NCBI GenBank assembly: GCA_964386505.1
Contig: CAYLSM010000150.1
Span: 1 to 10,938, forward strand
DNA: 10,938 nucleotides
DNA from: JAJFUG01 sp964386505
Lineage (GTDB): Bacteria; Gemmatimonadota; Glassbacteria; GWA2-58-10
Direction: 5' to 3'
The notes beneath the pieces were generated by a model. That model did not search any database and was not told the DNA's origin. It worked only from the letters and a program-made list of their open reading frames with translations. Below, one piece after another: positions 1-10,938 of this stretch (the stretch's first letter is position 1; each line of letters starts with the position of its first letter). Position numbers and translations under genes: made by a program.

Positions 1-55
1 CAATCGTGCCCACGTTCACGTGCGGCTTGTTGCGCTCGAATTTCTTCTTGGCCAT
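1..55 (-). CDS. tuf: Elongation factor Tu, N-terminal fragment
   Basis: Only the first 18 codons are inside the window; the gene runs off the left edge. They translate to MAKKKFERNKPHVNVGTI, the usual N-terminus of bacterial EF-Tu just ahead of its first GTP-binding loop (GHVDHGKT in the family, outside this window). EF-Tu is the GTPase that carries aminoacyl-tRNA to the ribosomal A site. The ATG at 53-55 is preceded by a good Shine-Dalgarno sequence. The gene lies 65 bases downstream of fusA, the standard end of the str operon, so it is probably co-transcribed with fusA. Identification rests on a short but highly characteristic N-terminus plus gene order. Confidence 0.93.
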   Translation of the reverse strand, partial: MAKKKFERNKPHVNVGTI

Positions 56-63
56 TGTAAGTA

Positions 64-68
64 CTCCT
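64..68 (-). promoter_or_regulatory. Shine-Dalgarno sequence of tuf
   Basis: The minus strand reads AGGAG eight bases before the tuf ATG, a near-ideal site. The rest of the 65-base fusA-tuf gap is AT-rich on the tuf side. It contains no convincing terminator or promoter, which fits read-through from fusA. Next to the fusA stop the hexamer CTCAGG occurs twice on the plus strand (106-111 and 114-119). Confidence 0.8.
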
Positions 69-120
69 GACTGTTATTGATTGAACGTTTATCTATGTTG
101 TTTTTCTCAGGAACTCAGGC

Positions 121-2214
121 TCATCCCTTGCCCCGCGCTCCGGCCAGTATCGCCTCGCTGCGTTCCTTGTTCACCTCGGCATAGTGCGAGAACTGCATCG
201 AGAAAATCGCACGGCCCTGAGTCAGGGAGCGCAGGTTTGTAGCATAGCCGAACATCTTGCACAGGGGCACAGAGGCACTGATCACCTGCGCCTCGTTCTT
301 CGGGATAATCCCGGCCACTTTGCCCTGACGGCTGGCCAGGTCACCCATCACATCGCCCAGATACTCGCCCGGGCAGGTGATCTCAACATTGGTTATCGGC
401 TCGAGGAGCTTCACACCGCAGGTGCGCACCGCCTCCTTAACCGCCATCGAGCCGGCGATTTTGAAGGCCATGTCACTGGAGTCAACCTCGTGGTAGCTAC
501 CGTCGAGCAGCACGGCCCGCACGTCCACCAGCGGGTAACCCGCCTCGCCGCCGCCTGCCAGCGCATCCTTGATCCCGTTTTCCACCGGGTTGATATACTC
601 GCGCGGGATGTTGCCGCCCACCACCTTGTTCTCGAAAACGAATCCCTTGCCGCGCTCCTGGGGATGGAACTCCATCTTGACATGCGCGTACTGACCGCGT
701 CCGCCAGTCTGGCGGACGAACTTGACCTCGATCGGGTGGCCCTTGGCCAAGGTCTCGCGGTAGGCCACCTGCGGTTGACCGACATTGGCCTCTACCTTGA
801 ATTCACGCAGCATGCGGTCAACCAGGATTTCCAGGTGCAGCTCGCCCATGCCCGAGATGAGAGTCTGGCCGGTTTCCGGGTCGTTGCGGACCTGGAAAGT
901 CGGGTCCTCGTCCGAGAGCTTCTCCAGGGCCGTGGACAGCTTATCCTGGTCGGCCTTGGTCTTGGGCTCGATGGCCACCGAGATGACCGGCTCGGGGAAG
1001 ACCATCTTCTCCAGCACGATCGGGCGGTCCTCCTCGCAGAGCGTGTCACCGGTCTTGGTCACCTTGAGGCCGACCACGGCCGCGATGTCGCCGCAGAACA
1101 AGTCCTCCCGCTCCTCACGCTTGTTGGCGTGCATCTGCAGGATGCGGCTGATACGCTCCTTGCGTTCCTGAACACTGTTGTAGACATATGAACCGGCGTC
1201 GAGCTTTCCGGAATATACGCGCACGAAAGTGAGGCGGCCGACATACGGGTCGGTCATAATCTTGAAAGCCAGGCCGGCGAACGGCTCTTCATCAGAGGCT
1301 TTACGCTCGACCAGCTCGCCCTCTTCGCCATCGGGAAGATGGCCGACCACCGGGGGAATATCCTCGGGGGAGGGCAGATACCAGGTAATGGCGTCCAGCA
1401 GGCGCTGCACACCTTTGTTCTTGAAAGCGCTGCCACAGAGCACCGGGATGATCTTTACCTGGCAGGTGCCGTTGCGGATGGCCCGGCGAATCATCTCCGG
1501 ATCATCCACATCGCCCTCATCCAGGTACTTGGTCATCAACTCGTCGTCGAAATCGGCGATGGCGTCCAGCATGGCATGACGCATCTTGCTGGCCTGATCG
1601 AGAAGGTCTTTCGGAATATCTACCTCCTCGAACACCGCGCCCTGCGTGCTTTCCTGGTAGATCACGCCGCGCATGGCGACCAGATCGACCAGGCCGGTGA
1701 ACATCTCACCGCCGCCGAAAGGTATCTGCAGCGGGACAGGCCGGGCGCCCAGGCGCTCTTTTATCGAATCCACCGCGCCGTAGAAATCGGCGCCGATGCG
1801 GTCCATCTTGTTGATGAAGGCAATGCGCGGCACACCGTAACGGTCGGCCTGACGCCAGACCGTCTCGGACTGCGGCTCCACTCCACCCACAGCACAGAAC
1901 ACCACCACACCGCCATCCAGAACCCGAAGCGAACGCTCCACCTCGACGGTGAAATCCACGTGGCCCGGGGTGTCAATGATGTTTATCCGCTTGTCTTTCC
2001 ACAGACAGGTGGTGGCCGCGGAGGTGATAGTGATCCCCCGCTCCTTTTCCTGTTCCATCCAGTCCATAGTCGCGGCGCCCTCGTGGACCTCGCCCAGACG
2101 GTGCACCCGGCCGGTATAGAACAGGATGCGCTCAGTGAGCGTGGTCTTGCCGGCATCGATATGGGCCATGATGCCAATATTGCGAATATCTTTTAACGCT
2201 ACCCTACGAGCCAT
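121..2214 (-). CDS. fusA: Elongation factor G
   Basis: This 697-residue protein has the usual length of EF-G, the GTPase that moves tRNAs and mRNA through the ribosome after peptide-bond formation and, with ribosome recycling factor, splits ribosomes. All G-domain motifs are visible: P-loop AHIDAGKT at 17-24, switch GITIT at 60-64, DTPGH at 81-85, NKMD at 135-138 and CGSAF at 260-264. Domain II/III follows (GMGELHLEILVDRM). Domain IV has GGRGQY and the tip segment GSYHEVDSS, with His575 equivalent to the conserved tip histidine needed for translocation. Domain V ends with the family signature FGYATNLRSLTQGRA. The start (MARRVALKDIRNIGIMAHID) matches the family. Upstream there is only a weak Shine-Dalgarno-like GGTGGG. 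It lies 153 bases after rpsG and 65 bases before tuf, and nothing in it looks broken. Confidence 0.98.
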   Translation of the reverse strand: MARRVALKDIRNIGIMAHIDAGKTTLTERILFYTGRVHRLGEVHEGAATMDWMEQEKERGITITSAATTCLWKDKRINIIDTPGHVDFTVEVERSLRVLDGGVVVFCAVGGVEPQSETVWRQADRYGVPRIAFINKMDRIGADFYGAVDSIKERLGARPVPLQIPFGGGEMFTGLVDLVAMRGVIYQESTQGAVFEEVDIPKDLLDQASKMRHAMLDAIADFDDELMTKYLDEGDVDDPEMIRRAIRNGTCQVKIIPVLCGSAFKNKGVQRLLDAITWYLPSPEDIPPVVGHLPDGEEGELVERKASDEEPFAGLAFKIMTDPYVGRLTFVRVYSGKLDAGSYVYNSVQERKERISRILQMHANKREEREDLFCGDIAAVVGLKVTKTGDTLCEEDRPIVLEKMVFPEPVISVAIEPKTKADQDKLSTALEKLSDEDPTFQVRNDPETGQTLISGMGELHLEILVDRMLREFKVEANVGQPQVAYRETLAKGHPIEVKFVRQTGGRGQYAHVKMEFHPQERGKGFVFENKVVGGNIPREYINPVENGIKDALAGGGEAGYPLVDVRAVLLDGSYHEVDSSDMAFKIAGSMAVKEAVRTCGVKLLEPITNVEITCPGEYLGDVMGDLASRQGKVAGIIPKNEAQVISASVPLCKMFGYATNLRSLTQGRAIFSMQFSHYAEVNKERSEAILAGARGKG

Positions 2215-2250
2215 TTAACCCACCATCCAAAAGGAACAAACTGCCACTGA

Positions 2251-2276
2251 TCCGGCAATTTCCATAATCCGGAAAT
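2251..2276 (-). promoter_or_regulatory. Alternative small hairpins in the fusA leader
   Basis: Two overlapping inverted repeats lie about 40-60 bases before the fusA start. One pairs 2258-2263 (ATTTCC) with 2271-2276 (GGAAAT); the other pairs 2251-2255 (TCCGG) with 2269-2273 (CCGGA). They share bases and cannot both form. They are short enough to arise by chance, and any regulatory role is inference. Confidence 0.25.
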
Positions 2277-2285
2277 CGTAGACAA

Positions 2286-2315
2286 AGCCGCTCCCCACAA
2301 ACCACAAGAGCGGCT
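2286..2315 (-). promoter_or_regulatory. Perfect 8-bp hairpin in the rpsG-fusA spacer
   Basis: Bases 2286-2293 (AGCCGCTC) pair perfectly with 2308-2315 (GAGCGGCT) across a 14-base loop. On the transcribed strand the right arm is followed by TTGTC, so together with the last T of the stem the T-run is too short for an efficient intrinsic terminator. It could attenuate, mark an RNA-processing site or bind a protein between rpsG and fusA. A further GGGG/CCCC stem-loop (2346-2356) sits just after the rpsG stop codon. I see no promoter in this 153-base spacer. Confidence 0.4.
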
Positions 2316-2367
2316 CGTTCGGTACAACTCATTCATTTACGCAGCGGGGAAGCCCCACGCGTCGCAC

Positions 2368-2838
2368 CTACCAGCGGTAGTGCGCGAACGCCCGGTTGGC
2401 CTCCGCCATGCGGTGAGTGTCTTCCTTTTTCTTAACCGTGCTGCCCTCATTGCGGTAGCAGGCCAGAAGCTCGGCAGCCAGACGCTCATCCATGGTCTTC
2501 TCGTTGCGCTCGCGGGCGAACCCGATCAGCCAGCGCAGCGCCAGGGCGGTACGGCGGTCCGGACGGACCTCCACCGGCACCTGGTAGGTGGCGCCACCCA
2601 CGCGACGACTCTTCACCTCGAGCGCGGGCTTGGCATTGTTGACCGCCTGCTTGAACACGTTCAGGCCCGGCTGTCCGACTTTCTCTTCCAGCAAAGTCAT
2701 CGCCTTGTACAGGATCGACTCAGCCTTGCTGCGCTTGCCATCCAGCATCAGACAGTTGATGAACTTGCTCACCAGCGTGCTCTGATAGCGGGGATCCGGC
2801 AACACTTCTCTTTTAAGTGCGACTCTTCTTCTCGACAT
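2368..2838 (-). CDS. rpsG: 30S ribosomal protein S7
   Basis: This 156-residue protein is the standard length for bacterial S7, the primary 16S rRNA-binding protein that nucleates assembly of the 30S head and lines the E/P site. It starts MSRRRVALKREVLPDPRY and ends AEANRAFAHYRW, both highly typical, with the conserved GGATYQVPVEV segment near residue 85. The start lies 14 bases after the rpsL stop. The upstream bases (GACAGAACCGGACC) show no Shine-Dalgarno sequence, so translation may depend on coupling to rpsL; this is inferred from the spacing. In E. coli, S7 represses its own operon by binding the much longer rpsL-rpsG spacer; that spacer is absent here. The identification is secure. Confidence 0.98.
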   Translation of the reverse strand: MSRRRVALKREVLPDPRYQSTLVSKFINCLMLDGKRSKAESILYKAMTLLEEKVGQPGLNVFKQAVNNAKPALEVKSRRVGGATYQVPVEVRPDRRTALALRWLIGFARERNEKTMDERLAAELLACYRNEGSTVKKKEDTHRMAEANRAFAHYRW

Positions 2839-2852
2839 GGTCCGGTTCTGTC

Positions 2853-3227
2853 TTAGGATTTAGGCTTTTTGGCGCCATACTTTGACCGGCTTTTCTTTCG
2901 GTCACTGACGCCGCTGGCATCCAGAGTACCACGGATGATATGATAGCGCACACCTGGCAGGTCCTTGACACGACCACCGCGGATGAGCACAATCGAGTGT
3001 TCCTGAAGATTGTGCCCCTCGCCAGGAATGTACGAGGTTACCTCATAGCCGTTGGTCAGACGGACCCTGGCCACCTTGCGCAGAGCCGAATTCGGCTTCT
3101 TGGGCGTGGTGGTGTAGACACGCGTGCAGACCCCTCTGCGCTGCGGGCACGCGGTCAGAGCCGGCGAGGAGGTCTTTGTCTTGACCGCCTTCCGGCCGCG
3201 ACGGACTAACTGGTTAATCGATGGCAA
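2853..3227 (-). CDS. rpsL: 30S ribosomal protein S12 (TTG start)
   Basis: S12 sits at the decoding centre of the 30S subunit and governs tRNA selection accuracy. Starting at the TTG at 3225-3227 gives a 124-residue protein beginning MPSINQLVRRGR, which aligns with the universal MPTINQLVRKGR start and matches the usual family length. A strong GGGAGG lies five bases upstream. The frame stays open further upstream to a TTG at 3284, but that extension is not S12-like and its first bases are the -35 box of the promoter, so I reject it. Conserved features include TTTPKKPNSALRKV with Lys43, and GRVKDLPG with Lys88 and Asp89 (the beta-methylthiolation site in many bacteria). Lys43 and Lys88 are the ancestral, streptomycin-sensitive residues. 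It is the first gene of the str operon, followed after 14 bases by rpsG. Confidence 0.97.
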   Translation of the reverse strand: MPSINQLVRRGRKAVKTKTSSPALTACPQRRGVCTRVYTTTPKKPNSALRKVARVRLTNGYEVTSYIPGEGHNLQEHSIVLIRGGRVKDLPGVRYHIIRGTLDASGVSDRKKSRSKYGAKKPKS

Positions 3228-3232
3228 GCATT

Positions 3233-3238
3233 CCTCCC
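3233..3238 (-). promoter_or_regulatory. Shine-Dalgarno sequence deciding the rpsL TTG start
   Basis: GGGAGG on the minus strand ends five bases before the in-frame TTG (3225-3227). An ATG at 3229-3231 lies only one base after GGAGG, too close for efficient use. It is out of frame with S12 and stops after five codons. Spacing, frame and protein homology together favour TTG. Confidence 0.85.
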
Positions 3239-3255
3239 GAAAAAATGGATTATTT

Positions 3256-3284
3256 AAAATAGGTATAGTGTTATGGTCTGTCAA
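3256..3284 (-). promoter_or_regulatory. Sigma-70-type promoter of the rpsL operon
   Basis: The minus strand has a perfect -35 box TTGACA (3284 to 3279), a 17-base spacer and a -10 box TATTTT (3261 to 3256, four of six consensus bases). An A/T-rich stretch just upstream (AGTATTAGTTTTTTA) resembles an UP element. Transcription would begin near 3249, giving a leader of about 22 bases before the rpsL TTG. This is an AT-rich island in a GC-rich region, directly ahead of the first str operon gene. Housekeeping promoters in Bacteroidota-like bacteria can differ from this consensus, which lowers certainty. Confidence 0.68.
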
Positions 3285-3300
3285 TAAAAAACTAATACTT

Positions 3301-3340
3301 AAAACACCGGGCGCTCAAGGTCGAACGACCCCGGTTGTTT
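3301..3340 (-). terminator. Candidate rpoC intrinsic terminator
   Basis: On the minus strand a stem forms between 3340-3330 and 3311-3302 (CCGGG with CCCGG, extended by AAACA with TGTTT through a one-base bulge). It can enclose an inner GGTC/GACC hairpin and ends in TGTTTT. The T-run is interrupted and the loop is bulged, so termination may be partial. It lies about 100 bases after the rpoC stop and about 17 bases before the rpsL -35 box, the expected place to separate the two operons. Confidence 0.45.
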
Positions 3341-3367
3341 ATACAAGCCTGAGCCTGAAGAGTCTAA

Positions 3368-3422
3368 GCCCGCCGCAGCGATTCGACTGCTCTGTCACCT
3401 CTCGCCGCGGCGGGCATTTTTT
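3368..3422 (+). terminator. Strong terminator-like hairpin facing the plus strand
   Basis: GCCCGCCGC (3368-3376) pairs perfectly with GCGGCGGGC (3407-3415). An inner GCGA/TCGC pair set (3378-3381 with 3402-3405) follows one mismatch. On the plus strand the stem is followed by A and six T (3417-3422), a textbook intrinsic terminator. On the minus strand, in the direction of rpoC, the stem is followed by TTAGACTC, a poor U-tract. It starts 15 bases after the rpoC stop. It may cap antisense transcription before it enters rpoC, or serve as an RNA 3' end-protecting stem for rpoC mRNA. Confidence 0.5.
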
Positions 3423-3437
3423 CAGAACACCTCACCC

Positions 3438-7541
<4,104 letters not shown>

Positions 7542-7544
7542 GGC

Positions 7545-7560
7545 AACCCTCGTCAGGGTT
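7545..7560 (-). promoter_or_regulatory. Hairpin masking the rpoC Shine-Dalgarno sequence
   Basis: The transcribed strand reads AACCCUGACGAGGGUU: a perfect 6-bp stem with a 4-base loop, ending three bases before the rpoC ATG. The likely Shine-Dalgarno GAGGG (7551 to 7547) lies in the loop and 3' arm, so folding would hide it. This could tune rpoC translation or make it depend on ribosomes arriving from rpoB. The inverted repeat is seen directly; its function is inferred. Confidence 0.5.
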
Positions 7561-7590
7561 AATGTTGTCGATTGTATGGAGCCAACGGTC

Positions 7591-7634
7591 AACCGCCCCG
7601 TATCATCGCGGGGCCGCGGTTTTTATACGCGGCC
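7591..7634 (-). promoter_or_regulatory. Overlapping GC-rich hairpins in the rpoB-rpoC spacer
   Basis: Two strong inverted repeats share bases 7612-7614 and so are mutually exclusive. One is GCCCCG (7595-7600) with CGGGGC (7609-7614), which can be extended by AACCG/CGGTT through a 3-base bulge. The other is GGCCGCG (7612-7618) with CGCGGCC (7628-7634), whose loop holds TTTTTATA on the plus strand. Neither is followed by a T-run on the transcribed strand, so they do not look like terminators. They may act in mRNA stability, processing or pausing. Confidence 0.45.
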
Positions 7635-7649
7635 GCCCGCTCCAGTCAG
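7622..7649 (-). promoter_or_regulatory. Weak candidate internal promoter for rpoC
   Basis: The minus strand has TATAAA (7627 to 7622) as a possible -10 box and CTGACT (7649 to 7644, four of six bases of TTGACA) sixteen bases upstream. The spacer is very GC-rich and the -10 lies in the loop of a hairpin. It is listed because it is the only promoter-like pair I found between rpoB and rpoC; chance is a real alternative. Confidence 0.18.
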
Positions 7650-7690
7650 TCCCGCCGTCTTTCAGCCTCCGGCCGGGAGAGCATACCTCC

Positions 7691-10938
<3,248 letters not shown>

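Noticed and set aside
2960..3110. Streptomycin-resistance changes in S12
   Set aside because: Lys43 and Lys88 are both the ancestral lysines.
3264..3269. A divergent plus-strand promoter (TATAGT) that would drive an RNA ending at 3422
   Set aside because: No -35-like sequence lies 15-19 bases upstream and there is no extended -10; kept only as a speculative part of a finding.
3228..3284. An N-terminal extension of S12 starting at TTG 3284
   Set aside because: The extra 19 residues have no counterpart in S12, lack a ribosome binding site, and are encoded by the promoter -35/-10 region and leader.
7542..7592. A 17-residue N-terminal extension of RpoC from TTG 7592
   Set aside because: The family start is near MIDFRNS, which has GAGGG five bases upstream; the extension covers the hairpin and the ribosome binding site.
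7561..7600. A promoter from TTGACC and TACAAT in the rpoB-rpoC spacer
   Set aside because: The two boxes are only about 10 bases apart, too close for a sigma-70-type promoter.

Overview
The window is a piece of core bacterial housekeeping DNA. Every protein gene reads on the minus strand, so transcription runs from high to low coordinates. The order is rpoB (5' end cut by the window) - rpoC - rpsL - rpsG - fusA - tuf (only its first 18 codons). This is the classic junction of the RNA polymerase beta/beta' genes with the 'str' operon of ribosomal proteins S12 and S7 and elongation factors EF-G and EF-Tu. All five long reading frames are intact, with catalytic and metal-binding motifs in place. 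I see no mobile element, CRISPR array, tRNA, rRNA or foreign-looking gene, and no undescribed system.

The DNA is GC-rich. Stops are TAG (rpoB, rpsG), TAA (rpoC, rpsL) and TGA (fusA), so the standard bacterial code applies. RpoB carries the roughly 120-residue insertion before the catalytic lysine region, and RpoC carries an insertion of about 175 residues in the trigger loop (SI3-like). Both point to a Gram-negative lineage rather than Firmicutes or Actinobacteria. The protein sequences suggest the Fibrobacterota/Bacteroidota/Gemmatimonadota neighbourhood or a related candidate phylum, but I cannot place it securely without a tree.

Layout by region: 7691-10938 rpoB; 7542-7690 a 149-base structured spacer ending in a hairpin over the rpoC ribosome binding site; 3438-7541 rpoC; 3228-3437 a spacer with a terminator-like hairpin facing the plus strand, a minus-strand terminator candidate, and an AT-rich promoter for rpsL with a perfect -35 box; 2853-3227 rpsL, which appears to start at TTG; 2368-2838 rpsG, 14 bases later; 2215-2367 a spacer with several small hairpins; 121-2214 fusA; 56-120 a short gap with the tuf ribosome binding site; 1-55 the start of tuf.

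The genes make the transcription core (beta and beta' form the RNAP active site) and translation factors (S12 decoding, S7 30S head assembly, EF-G translocation, EF-Tu tRNA delivery). The sequence suggests that rpoBC and rpsL-rpsG-fusA-tuf are transcriptionally separable, because a terminator and a strong promoter lie between rpoC and rpsL. The points most worth a second look are control signals in the spacers: the TTG start of rpsL overlapped by an out-of-frame AUG, the hairpin over the rpoC ribosome binding site, the plus-strand terminator behind rpoC, and the lack of room for an E. coli-type S7 operator between rpsL and rpsG.
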